From NCBI GenBank assembly GCA_035623985.1, contig DASPSJ010000094.1, positions 52,124 to 116,123 of the forward strand: DNA of 64,000 bases, written 5' to 3'. Origin of the DNA: DAHUYF01 sp035623985 (GTDB lineage: Bacteria > Pseudomonadota > Alphaproteobacteria > ATCC43930 > CGMCC-115725). Shown here one piece after another: positions 33,497-41,761 of this stretch (positions are counted from its first letter, which is position 1; each line of letters begins with the position of its first letter). The notes beneath the pieces are model-generated. The model was not told the DNA's origin, did not search any database, and saw only the letters and a program-made list of their open reading frames with translations. A program made the position numbers and the translations under genes.

Positions 33497-33550
33497 GAGG
33501 ACAGGGAGAATGCTTGTTGGATGGGCCGTTCTTCGCTTCTCCCTGTCCTC
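33497..33550. other. Long inverted repeat between convergent phnE and phnF
   Basis: GAGGACAGGGAGAA (33497-33510) and TTCTCCCTGTCCTC (33537-33550) are a perfect 14-base inverted repeat with a 26-base loop. It sits in the convergent gap between phnE and phnF. It could fold into a stem that stops transcription from both sides, though there is no T run; a palindromic element is the alternative. Confidence 0.5.
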
Positions 33551-33624
33551 CGTGCCTCCGAGGCCTGTCTTTTCCGCCGGTGTTTCGGCGGGGGAGGCGA
33601 TCTCGCTGCGTCCCGCTCGCGCGC

Positions 33625-34374
33625 CTATTCCGGAAACCCCTCCGCCGCGACGACCATCTGCACGCGGTCGCCGGCGAAGACGACGAGCGAGCGCTGGATC
33701 GGCGCGCCGGCGGGGTCGACGTTGATCGCCTCCGCCTGCAGCACCGGCCGCGCCGCCGGCTGGCTGAGCTGGCGCGCCTCGCGCTCGCTCGGCAGCCGCG
33801 CCAGGAGCCGCGTCAGTTTGCGCGTATAGTCGGTGACGCCGCAGCGGGCGAGCGCGGCGGTGATCGAGTTGGTCTCGGCGAAGGCCGCCGGCAGCGCGGC
33901 AAAGCGCCGCGCCGGGAAGTGGTGGACGGCGTAGCTCAGCGCCACGCCGTCGGCGTCGCTCAGCGTCTCGATCTGCACCACGCGGGCGCCGCGCCGCAGT
34001 CCGAGATCGCGCGCGGTGGCGTCGTCTGCCGCCGCCGTCGTCGACGAGATCAGGCGATGGCCGGGCGCGCGACCCTGGCGCTGCAGATTCTCGCTGAAGC
34101 GCGTGCGCCGTCCCAGGACGTAGTCGATCATGTGATCGGCGACGAAGGTGCCGCGGCCCTGCTCGACCCGCACCAGCCCCTGCTCGGCGAGCGCCGCCAC
34201 GGCGCGGCGGATGGTGTGGCGGTTCACCTCGAAGCGCGCCGCCAGCGCCGGCTCGGTCGGCAGCCTGCCGCCGGGAAATCCCTCGGCCGAGACCTCGGCG
34301 GCGAGGCGCTCGGCGATCTGCCGCCACAGGCTCACGCCCTTGCCGGGCTCGAGCACGCTCATTTTCTCCTCCAC
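33625..34374 (-). CDS. phnF: GntR/UTRA-family transcriptional regulator PhnF
   Basis: A 249-residue regulator. Residues 13-80 form the GntR winged helix (LWRQIAERLAAEV, LPTEPALAARFEVNRHTIRRAVAALAEQGLVRVEQGRGTFV). The rest is a UTRA ligand domain typical of the HutC/PhnF subfamily (MIDYVLGRRTRFSENLQRQGRAPGHRLI). It is transcribed away from phnG with the start codons 82 bases apart. In phn systems PhnF represses the transport or C-P lyase genes; the shared 11-base motif near both phn promoters is its likely site. Confidence 0.9.
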   Translation of the reverse strand: MEEKMSVLEPGKGVSLWRQIAERLAAEVSAEGFPGGRLPTEPALAARFEVNRHTIRRAVAALAEQGLVRVEQGRGTFVADHMIDYVLGRRTRFSENLQRQGRAPGHRLISSTTAAADDATARDLGLRRGARVVQIETLSDADGVALSYAVHHFPARRFAALPAAFAETNSITAALARCGVTDYTRKLTRLLARLPSEREARQLSQPAARPVLQAEAINVDPAGAPIQRSLVVFAGDRVQMVVAAEGFPE

Positions 34375-34430
34375 GGCGCGGAAAGTGCTTTACAGCCCTC
34401 GCCGGTCCCGGCATTCTTAGCATAAATTCA

Positions 34431-34447
34431 TCTAGACGACTAGACGA
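34431..34447. promoter_or_regulatory. Candidate PhnF operator upstream of phnG
   Basis: TCTAGACGACTAGACGA contains two direct copies of CTAGACGA (34432-34439 and 34440-34447). Its first 11 bases are the inverse of the AGTCGTCTAGA element before phnD. It lies in the phnF-phnG divergent gap only ten bases before the phnG start, a position where a bound repressor would block initiation. Confidence 0.45.
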
Positions 34448-34456
34448 TATGAAACG

Positions 34457-34909
34457 ATGATGAACACCCCGACCGCCGAGCAGCAGCGGTGGCTCTCCGC
34501 CCTGGCTTGCGCCGACGAGACCCTGTTGGAGGAGGCATGGGCGAAGCTGGTGCCGCCGCCGGGCTACCGGCTGCTGCGGCCGGTGGAGATCGGCATGACC
34601 TTGCTGCGCGCCCGCGTCGGCGGCGCCGGCCGGGCCTTCAATTTCGGCGAGGCGACGCTGACGCGCGCGGCGGTGGAGCTCGCCACCGGCGAGCAGGGCT
34701 TCGCCTATCTGCTCGGCCGCCATCCGCGCCGCGCCGAGCTTGCCGCGGTCTTCCACGCGCTGCTGCAGCGCGGCGAGAGCCGCGCGCGGATCGAGGTGAG
34801 CCTCGTGCGCCCGGCCGAGGCGGCGCGCGCCGCCGCCGCCGCGGCGACCCGTGCCGCCGCCGCGGCGACCCGCGTCGATTTCGCCACGCTGGTGCGCGGC
34901 GATGGCTGA
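34457..34909 (+). CDS. phnG: C-P lyase subunit PhnG
   Basis: A 150-residue protein matching PhnG over its length: RWLSALACADETLLEEAW, then YRLLRPVEIGMTLLRARVGGAGRAFNFGEATLTRAAVEL and GFAYLLGRHPRRAELAAVFHALLQ. PhnG is part of the PhnGHIJ core that transfers a phosphonate onto ribose triphosphate. It opens the phnGHIJKLM operon and overlaps phnH by eight bases. The Ala-rich C-terminal tail is a local feature. Confidence 0.93.
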   Translation: MMNTPTAEQQRWLSALACADETLLEEAWAKLVPPPGYRLLRPVEIGMTLLRARVGGAGRAFNFGEATLTRAAVELATGEQGFAYLLGRHPRRAELAAVFHALLQRGESRARIEVSLVRPAEAARAAAAAATRAAAAATRVDFATLVRGDG

Positions 34910-35474
34910 GCGCGGCTTCGACCAGCCGGTATTCGAGGCGCAGCGCGTCTTTCGTACTTTGCTCACCGCTCTCTCCGAGCCCGGCCGCGTGCTGGCGCTG
35001 TCGTCTGGTTGCCTGCCGCCCGCGGGGCTCGATCCCGCCGCCGCCGCGGTGGCGCTGGCGCTGTGCGACGGCGACACGCCGCTCTGGCTCGACGCCGGCG
35101 CGCGTGCCGCCGCTTCCTATCTCCGCTTCCACACCGGCGCGCCGATCGTGCGGGCGCCGAGCGACGCGCTCTTTCTGCTCGCGAGCCTTCCCCATCGGCC
35201 GCCGCTCGCGCTGCTGAGCCCCGGCACCCCCGAATATCCCGATCGCTCGGCGACGCTCATCCTGGCGGCGGAGGGCTTGGCGGAAGGCGAAGGCTGGACT
35301 CTCTCCGGGCCGGGCATCGCCGGCACGCGGCGGCTTGCCGTCGCCGGGATCGACGAGCGCTTTGCCGGCGAGTGGCGCTGGAATCGGGCGCGCTTCCCGC
35401 TCGGCGTCGACGTCGTCTTCGCCGCGCGCGAGCGCATCGCGGCGCTGCCGCGCGGCACGCGTCTGGAGGGCTGA
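34902..35474 (+). CDS. phnH: C-P lyase subunit PhnH
   Basis: A 190-residue protein from ATG 34902. It shows PhnH segments FDQPVFEAQRVFRTLLTALSEPGRV, ALALCDGDTPLWLD, GTPEYPDRSATLIL and SGPGIAGTRRL, and ends FPLGVDVVFAARERIAALPRGTRL. PhnH is a PLP-transferase-fold structural subunit of the C-P lyase core complex. It is in overlap with phnG and followed within five bases by phnI. Confidence 0.93.
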   Translation: MAERGFDQPVFEAQRVFRTLLTALSEPGRVLALSSGCLPPAGLDPAAAAVALALCDGDTPLWLDAGARAAASYLRFHTGAPIVRAPSDALFLLASLPHRPPLALLSPGTPEYPDRSATLILAAEGLAEGEGWTLSGPGIAGTRRLAVAGIDERFAGEWRWNRARFPLGVDVVFAARERIAALPRGTRLEG

Positions 35475-35478
35475 GCCG

Positions 35479-36564
35479 ATGTATGTCGCGGTCAAAGGCG
35501 GCGAAGCGGCGATCGACGCGGCGCACAATCTGCTCGCCGAGCGCCGCCGCGGCGATCCCGCGGTAGCGGAGCTGGATCTGGCGCAGATCCGCGAGCAGCT
35601 CTCGCTCGCCGTCGACCGCGTCATGGCCGAAGGCGCGCTCCATGACCGCGATCTCGCGGCGCTGGCGATCAAGCAGGCGCGCGGCGATCTGGTCGAGGCG
35701 ATCTTCCTGCTGCGCGCCTATCGCACCACGCTGCCGCGGCTGGCGGTGAGCGAGCCCATCGACACCGCGCGCATGCGCATCGAGCGGCGCATCTCCGCCG
35801 CTTTCAAGGATGTCCCCGGCGGCCAGATCCTGGGACCCACCTTCGACTACACCCACCGCCTGCTCGACTTCGCGCTCGCCGCCGGCACCGCGCCTGTCCC
35901 GCCGGCCGACCTGCCGGCGCCGGCGCCGGCGGGGCCGATGCCGCAGGTTGCCGAGATCCTGGGCGGTGAGGGGCTGATCGAGCGCGAGGCGGCGGCGGAA
36001 GACGCGCCCGGCGACCTCACCCGCGCGCCGCTCGCCTATCCCGCCGCGCGCGATGTGCGGCTCCAGGCGCTGGCGCGCGGCGATGAGGGATACCTGCTCG
36101 CTCTCGGCTATTCGACCCAGCGCGGCTATGGCCGCAACCATCCCTTCGCCGCCGAGATCCGCCAGGGCCATGTGAGCGTGGAAATCGTGCCGCCGGAGCT
36201 CGGCTTTGCCGTCGAGATCGGCGAGATCGCCGTCTGCGAATGCCAGATGGTCAACCAGTTCATGGGCAGCGAGGCCGCCCCCCCGCAATTCACCAGCGGC
36301 TATGGGCTGAGCTTCGGCGGCGCCGAGCGCAAGGCCATGGCGATGGCGCTGGTCGATCGCGCGCTGCGCGCGCGCGAGCTCGGCGAGGAAGTTTTGGCGC
36401 CGGCGCAGGACCAGGAATTCGTGCTGAGCCATGCCGACAACGTCGAAGCCTCGGGCTTCGTGCAGCATCTGAAGCTGCCGCATTACGTCGATTTCCAGTC
36501 CGAGCTCGAGCTGCTGCGTCGGCTGCGTCGCGACTGGTCGGCACGGCGGGAGGCGGCGGAATGA
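35479..36564 (+). CDS. phnI: C-P lyase subunit PhnI
   Basis: A 361-residue protein from ATG 35479. MYVAVKGGEAAIDAAHNLL is the standard PhnI start, and ERRISAAFKDVPGGQILGPTFDYTHRLLDF and GYGRNHPFAAEIRQGHVSVEI are conserved later. PhnI is the nucleosidase that, with PhnGHL, attaches the phosphonate to ribose triphosphate from ATP. Its stop overlaps phnJ (ATGA at 36561). Confidence 0.95.
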   Translation: MYVAVKGGEAAIDAAHNLLAERRRGDPAVAELDLAQIREQLSLAVDRVMAEGALHDRDLAALAIKQARGDLVEAIFLLRAYRTTLPRLAVSEPIDTARMRIERRISAAFKDVPGGQILGPTFDYTHRLLDFALAAGTAPVPPADLPAPAPAGPMPQVAEILGGEGLIEREAAAEDAPGDLTRAPLAYPAARDVRLQALARGDEGYLLALGYSTQRGYGRNHPFAAEIRQGHVSVEIVPPELGFAVEIGEIAVCECQMVNQFMGSEAAPPQFTSGYGLSFGGAERKAMAMALVDRALRARELGEEVLAPAQDQEFVLSHADNVEASGFVQHLKLPHYVDFQSELELLRRLRRDWSARREAAE

Positions 36565-37415
36565 GCGCGCTCGCTTCGCCCGGCTACAACTTCGCCTATC
36601 TCGACGAGCAGACCAAGCGCATGATCCGCCGCGCCATCCTCAAGGCGGTGGCGGTGCCGGGCTATCAGGTGCCGTTTGCCGGGCGCGAGATGCCGCTGCC
36701 TTACGGCTGGGGCACCGGCGGCATCCAGGTGACGGCCTCGATCATCGGGCCCGAGGACCGCCTCAAGGTGATCGACCAGGGCGCCGACGACACCACCAAC
36801 GCCGTCTCGATCCGGCGCTTCTTCGCCAAGACCGCTGGCGTCGCCACCACCACCCGCACGCGCGAGGCGACGATCATCCAGACGCGCCATCGCATTCCCG
36901 AGACGCCGCTCGCCGCGGGCCAGATCATGGTCCTCCAGGTGCCGGTCCCGGAGCCGCTGCGCTGGCTCGAGCCGCGCGAGACGGAGACGCGGCGCATGCA
37001 TGCCGAGGCCGATTACGGCAGCATGTATGTGAAGCTCTACGAGGACATCGCGCGCGTGGGACGCATTACCGCCGCCTATGATTATCCCGTGATGGTGAAC
37101 GGCCGCTATCTCATGCGCCCCTCGCCGATCCCGCGCTTCGACAACCCCAAGCTCGACCGCTCGCCGGCGCTGAAGCTGTTCGGCGCCGGGCGCGAGAAGC
37201 GCATCTTTGCGCTGCCGCCGCACACGCCGGTGAAGAGTCTCGATTTCGAGGATCATCCCTTCACCATCGAGCGCTGGGCGCAGCGCTGCCAGCGCTGCGG
37301 CTCCGGCGAGAGCTTTCTCGACGAAATCGTCGTCGACGACCGCGGCACGCGCCGCTTCGTCTGCTCCGACACCGATCACTGCGAGACGGTTCTCGAACGG
37401 CGGAGGGGGACATGA
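36561..37415 (+). CDS. phnJ: C-P lyase radical SAM subunit PhnJ
   Basis: A 284-residue protein with the unusual PhnJ cluster motif C-x2-C-x21-C-x5-C intact near the C-terminus (CQRC ... CSDTDHC). The Gly-rich PYGWGTGGIQVT segment holds the glycine that carries the radical in the known enzyme. It cleaves the carbon-phosphorus bond of ribosyl phosphonates, releasing an alkane and a cyclic phosphate. All residues expected for activity are present, so the operon looks functional. Confidence 0.96.
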   Translation: MSALASPGYNFAYLDEQTKRMIRRAILKAVAVPGYQVPFAGREMPLPYGWGTGGIQVTASIIGPEDRLKVIDQGADDTTNAVSIRRFFAKTAGVATTTRTREATIIQTRHRIPETPLAAGQIMVLQVPVPEPLRWLEPRETETRRMHAEADYGSMYVKLYEDIARVGRITAAYDYPVMVNGRYLMRPSPIPRFDNPKLDRSPALKLFGAGREKRIFALPPHTPVKSLDFEDHPFTIERWAQRCQRCGSGESFLDEIVVDDRGTRRFVCSDTDHCETVLERRRGT

Positions 37416-38188
37416 GCGAAGCGCCGTTGCTCGAGGTCGAGCGCCTCGCCAAGCGCTATGGCGAGCGCTTCGCCTGCCGCGAGGTGAGCTTTTCGCTCTT
37501 TCCCGGCGAGGTGCTGGCCGTGGTCGGCGAGAGCGGCTCGGGCAAGACGACGCTGCTCAATTTGATCGGCGGCCGCCTGCGTCCCGACGCCGGCGCGGTG
37601 CGCTTCCGCGCCGCGGACGGCGGCGTCCTCGACCTCGCGAGCCTCGAGGAAGCGGCGCTGCGCCGCCTGGTGCGGCGCGAGATCGGCTTCGTCCATCAGA
37701 ATCCGCGCGACGGGCTGCGGCTCGGCGTCAGCGCCGGCGCCAATATCGGCGAGCCGATCATGGCGGCGGGCGCGCGCCATTACGCCGCCATCCGCCGCGC
37801 CGCCGCGTCCTGGCTCGAGCGCGTCGAGATCGAGGTCAGCCGTCTCGACGATCTCCCCGCCGCCTTTTCCGGCGGCATGCAGCAGCGCCTCCAGATCGCC
37901 CGCGCGCTGGTGACCGAGCCGCGCCTGGTGCTGATGGACGAGCCCACCGGCGGCCTCGACGTTTCGGTGCAGGCTCGGCTTCTCGACCTGCTGCGCCGTC
38001 TGGTGGACGATCTCGGCATCGCGGTGGTGCTGGTGACGCATGACCTCGGCGTCGCGCGGCTGCTGGCCCATCGCCTGATGGTCATGCAGCGCGGCGAGGT
38101 GGTGGAGAGCGGCCTCGCCGATCAGATCCTCGACGATCCCCAACACCCCTATACCCAGCTCCTCGTTTCCTCGGTGCTGGCGGCATGA
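37412..38188 (+). CDS. phnK: C-P lyase ABC-type subunit PhnK
   Basis: A 258-residue ABC ATPase: Walker A GESGSGKTT, signature FSGGMQQRLQIARAL, Walker B LVLMDEPTGGLD and switch His VLVTHDLGVARL. PhnK binds the PhnGHIJ core and is not a transporter, in line with the absence of a permease gene in this operon. It overlaps both neighbours by four bases. Confidence 0.93.
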   Translation: MSEAPLLEVERLAKRYGERFACREVSFSLFPGEVLAVVGESGSGKTTLLNLIGGRLRPDAGAVRFRAADGGVLDLASLEEAALRRLVRREIGFVHQNPRDGLRLGVSAGANIGEPIMAAGARHYAAIRRAAASWLERVEIEVSRLDDLPAAFSGGMQQRLQIARALVTEPRLVLMDEPTGGLDVSVQARLLDLLRRLVDDLGIAVVLVTHDLGVARLLAHRLMVMQRGEVVESGLADQILDDPQHPYTQLLVSSVLAA

Positions 38189-38892
38189 GCGCGCAGCCGA
38201 TCCTGCTCGAGGTCGAGGGCCTCGCCAAGGGCTTCACGCTCCACGCCCAAGGCGGCGTGCGGCTCGCCGTGCTGGAGGGCATCGATCTCAGGGTCGCCGC
38301 CGGCGAATGCCTCGTCCTCGACGCGCCGTCGGGCAGCGGCAAATCCACCCTGTTGCGCGCGCTTTACGGCAATTACCGCAGCGACCGCGGCCGTATCCTG
38401 ATCCACCATCGCGGCGCCAAGGTCGATGTCGCCGGCGCTCCGCCGCGTCTGCTGCTGGAGCTGCGGCGCGAGACCATCGGCTATGTGAGCCAGTTCCTGC
38501 GCGTCATCCCCCGCGTGCCGACGCTCGATCTTGTCGCCGAGCCGCTGGCGCGGCGCGGCTTCGGCGCGGCCGAGGCCTACGCCAAGGCGGCTTCGCTGCT
38601 CGAAGCCCTGGCGCTGCCGGAGCGGCTCTGGCCGCTGGCGCCGGCGACCTTCTCCGGCGGCGAGCAGCAGCGCGTCAACATCGCCCGCGCGCTCATCGCC
38701 GAGCATCCGCTGCTGCTGCTCGACGAGCCCACCGCCGCGCTTGACGACGAGAACCGCGACCGCGTGCTGGCGCTGCTGGTGGAGCGGCGCGACCGCGGCA
38801 CGGCAATGGTCGGCATCTTCCACGACGCCGTGGCGTGGCGTAAGCTCGCGACCCGGCTCTTCCCCTTGCCCGAAAGAACCCTGGCGGCATGA
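38185..38892 (+). CDS. phnL: C-P lyase ABC-type subunit PhnL
   Basis: A 235-residue ABC ATPase: Walker A APSGSGKSTLL, signature FSGGEQQRVNIARAL, Walker B LLLLDEPTAALDDENR and switch His in MVGIFHDAVAW. The insert YVSQFLRVIPRVPTLDLVAEPL is typical of PhnL. It acts with PhnGHI in ribosyl phosphonate formation. It is coupled to phnK and phnM by four-base overlaps. Confidence 0.93.
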   Translation: MSAQPILLEVEGLAKGFTLHAQGGVRLAVLEGIDLRVAAGECLVLDAPSGSGKSTLLRALYGNYRSDRGRILIHHRGAKVDVAGAPPRLLLELRRETIGYVSQFLRVIPRVPTLDLVAEPLARRGFGAAEAYAKAASLLEALALPERLWPLAPATFSGGEQQRVNIARALIAEHPLLLLDEPTAALDDENRDRVLALLVERRDRGTAMVGIFHDAVAWRKLATRLFPLPERTLAA

Positions 38893-40034
38893 GCGAGACC
38901 ATTTTCACCAATGCGCACATTGTCACGCGGCAGGAGAGTTTCCTCGGCGACGTCGTGGTTCGCGACGGGCTCGTCGCCGGCGTCGAGCCGGCGCTGCGAC
39001 CGAGCGCCGCGCCCGGCGCGGTCGATCTCGAGGGCGACTTCCTCCTGCCCGGCCTGATCGAGCTGCACACCGACAATCTCGAGCGCCACGCCGCGCCGCG
39101 TCCGCGCGTGCGCTGGCCGGCGCTTTCCGCCGTCATCGGCCATGACGCGCAGATGGCCGCCTCGGGCATCACCACCATCTACGACGCGCTCGCCATCGGC
39201 GATGTCCAGCGCGGCGGCGATCGTATCGACATGCTCGACCGCATGGTCCGCGCGGTCATCGAGGCGCAGGACGCCGGCGTGCTGCGCGCCGATCATTTCC
39301 TGCATTTGCGCTGCGAGCTGTCCTTTGCCGATCTGCGGGAGCTGATCGCGCGGCTCGCCGTTCATCCGATGGTCGGGCTCATCTCGCTCATGGACCACAC
39401 GCCCGGCCAGCGGCAATTCGTCAGCCTCGACCAGTTCAAGACCTATTACCAGGTAAAATACAACCTCACGGACGAGGCGGTCGCCGACTTCGTCCGCAGC
39501 CGCCAGGCCGATCAGGAGTGCTACGCCGCCGACAATCGCACCGCCGTCATCGCCCTGGCGCGCGAGCACGGCATCCGGCTTGCCAGCCACGACGACGCCA
39601 CCGCCGCGCATATCGCCGAGGCGCAGGAAGCGGGCGCCATCATCGCCGAGTTCCCGACCACCCATGAGGCGGCGGCGGCGGCGCGCGCGGCGGGGATGAG
39701 CGTGATCGGCGGCGCGCCCAATGTGGTGCGCGGCGGCTCGCATTCGGGCAACGCCTCGGCACTCGATTTCGCCCGCGCCGGCCTCCTCGACATTCTCTCC
39801 TCGGATTACGCGCCGGTGAGCCTGCTGCACGCCGCCTTTATGCTCACCGATTCGGCTGGCATCAGCCTCCCCGACGCGGTCGCCACCGCCAGCGCCAACC
39901 CTGCCGAGGCCATGGGCCTTGCCGATCGCGGCCGCATCGCGCCCGGCTTGCGCGCCGACCTCGTCCGTGTCGGCGTCGTCGACGCGCTGCCTTTCGTGCG
40001 CGCCACCTGGCGCCTCGGTCAACGCATCGCCTGA
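38889..40034 (+). CDS. phnM: Ribosyl phosphonate triphosphate diphosphatase PhnM
   Basis: A 381-residue amidohydrolase-fold enzyme. IELHTDNLERHAAPRPRVRWP carries the first metal ligands, LRCELSF and SHDDATAAHIAEAQEAGA later ones, and SSDYAPVSLLHA the terminal Asp region. It removes pyrophosphate from the ribosyl phosphonate triphosphate before PhnJ acts. It is the last gene of the operon; no phnN, phnO or phnP follows. The 269 bases to the next gene (convergent) show no convincing feature. Confidence 0.95.
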   Translation: MSETIFTNAHIVTRQESFLGDVVVRDGLVAGVEPALRPSAAPGAVDLEGDFLLPGLIELHTDNLERHAAPRPRVRWPALSAVIGHDAQMAASGITTIYDALAIGDVQRGGDRIDMLDRMVRAVIEAQDAGVLRADHFLHLRCELSFADLRELIARLAVHPMVGLISLMDHTPGQRQFVSLDQFKTYYQVKYNLTDEAVADFVRSRQADQECYAADNRTAVIALAREHGIRLASHDDATAAHIAEAQEAGAIIAEFPTTHEAAAAARAAGMSVIGGAPNVVRGGSHSGNASALDFARAGLLDILSSDYAPVSLLHAAFMLTDSAGISLPDAVATASANPAEAMGLADRGRIAPGLRADLVRVGVVDALPFVRATWRLGQRIA

Positions 40035-40303
40035 AGCGTCGCGTGGTATGCGCCGATTTTGGCGAGACCGATCATCCCTGGCAGGATGGCGAGGGTGAAA
40101 CGGCATCCGGCATGTGTGAGACGCCGATCGAGAGGCGGCAAACTCGAGCTTGATTTCCTGGAGCTGAACCGGTCGGGGATTCACATTCTCAGGCGGATCA
40201 AAATCTCGGCCAATCACTTCTGAGCCCCGCCCTCGGAGGCGCTCCGCGGAGCATTTATCCGGATGTAGCCGCCGTAGTCTGGGGCTCGCCTCAGTCCCGG
40301 ATT

Positions 40304-41716
40304 CTAGCCGGCCTCGGCATCGAGCGGCAACCCAAGCAGGTTCCAATAGGGAATCGCGCATAGTACGATGATGATATTCAAGGCGAACATGGCGAGGCCC
40401 AGGCGCCGAACGTCCGCTGCGGAAAAGTGGCAACTATTGTATGCGAGCAGGTTCGACGCTGTTTGCGCCGGATACAAAACGACAGTGTTGATGGTCAGGG
40501 TGACGATGAGCCCGCAGACGGTGGGATTCAGTTGGGTTGTCTGCGCAACCGTGACCGCGACGGGAATCAACAGACCGATGCAAGCCGCCAAATTGGTAAT
40601 GGCGAGATGAACCACGGCGGAAGCCGCAATCAGCGTTAAAATCAGCAAAACCGAGTGCGCGGCCATGCTCGGGAATTGGGCGACGAATTGCTGGCCAAGC
40701 CACGCGGCTGTTCCCGTATTCGTCATCGCCGCGGCGAGCGATAGCGAGCCCGCGACTGTCAGGATCAGGTTCCAAGACAGGCGGGCCTCGAACTCCTTCC
40801 AAGTCGCCACGCCGATCCACGGCAATTGCAGCGCTATTGCACCGATGAGCGCCGGTACTGCGGGCGACAACTTATGAATTGAGTCGGTAAGCCAAAGCAC
40901 GCAAGTCCCCGCCAGCACGAAGAGGGTACGTACTTCCGTGGGCGAGAGACGCTCGACCTTGCCGGGATTATTGACATGCGCGCCAGATCGGGGGATTCCG
41001 GTCATGACATTGACCACCACCGCGCCGCCCAGCATGAGGGCGTAATAAGGCGGAGCCATCAGGCAGAACCAGCCCAACCAGGAAAATCCGCCGAGCAGGC
41101 TTCCTGCGGCTATTGCAGTGATCCCGCCGGTAAGCAGCGCCGATGAGGCAAGTGGATTAAGCATCCCGAGGGTGAGCATCACGGCCCGCTTCAATTGTCC
41201 GCCTCGATCGATCTGCAAGACGTCGATCGCAGTTTCGTAGGCCGGGATCAGAATCGCATTGCGCGTTATCGCCGACGGCAACAGCAGGGCCATGACAGGA
41301 AAGGACGCGATCATTTGCCAATAGAGGCGGTGTGGATTGCCGCGCGCGGCTCCAAGCAGCATTCGCGCCGCTCGTTCCGCGAGACCGCTCACTTCCACGC
41401 CGGTGGATATTCCGGCAATGCCGATCAGAAAAACCGTTACTTCAGACGCGAATCCGGCAAAGGGGTCTGCCGCTCGCACGCCGCGGTTACATCCCAAGAG
41501 CGCCAGAACAATCAGGCCGGTCGCGCCTACCGGAATCGCCTCCGATATCCATAGCACGGTGCCCGCCGCAGCTATGGCCAGGACGGCCTGACCGGAGCTC
41601 GACAGATCGGCGAAGGATGGCAAAAGCAGGATCAGCCCGTAGACCGCGAAGGCGATGATCACGACAAAGGTTCGCCATTGCACTGTCATGAGCGTCCCCG
41701 CGCGAATTGCGGTCAT
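40304..41716 (-). CDS. DASS/SLC13-family anion transporter in the phosphonate cluster
   Basis: A 470-residue membrane protein with about 11-12 spans. The family pattern of divalent-anion:sodium symporters is visible: SEAIPVGATGLIVLALLG near the N-terminus, FLLPSAITRNAILIP-type hairpin segments, and AITNLAACIGLLIPVAVTVAQ towards the end. The start could also be the ATG at 41689 (MTVQWRTF). It is the last gene of the leftward phosphonate operon, 45 bases after the acyltransferase gene. Import of an anionic precursor or export of the phosphonate product is inferred from position only. Confidence 0.8.
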   Translation of the reverse strand: MTAIRAGTLMTVQWRTFVVIIAFAVYGLILLLPSFADLSSSGQAVLAIAAAGTVLWISEAIPVGATGLIVLALLGCNRGVRAADPFAGFASEVTVFLIGIAGISTGVEVSGLAERAARMLLGAARGNPHRLYWQMIASFPVMALLLPSAITRNAILIPAYETAIDVLQIDRGGQLKRAVMLTLGMLNPLASSALLTGGITAIAAGSLLGGFSWLGWFCLMAPPYYALMLGGAVVVNVMTGIPRSGAHVNNPGKVERLSPTEVRTLFVLAGTCVLWLTDSIHKLSPAVPALIGAIALQLPWIGVATWKEFEARLSWNLILTVAGSLSLAAAMTNTGTAAWLGQQFVAQFPSMAAHSVLLILTLIAASAVVHLAITNLAACIGLLIPVAVTVAQTTQLNPTVCGLIVTLTINTVVLYPAQTASNLLAYNSCHFSAADVRRLGLAMFALNIIIVLCAIPYWNLLGLPLDAEAG

Positions 41717-41761
41717 TTTCCCAAGCGGCCGATCATCCGCCGGACCGATCGTGAATCGACT

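Noticed and set aside
40035..40303. Transposase fragment between phnM and the transporter
   Set aside because: Short Arg/His-rich frames hint at decayed coding DNA, but nothing could be matched to a known transposase by eye.
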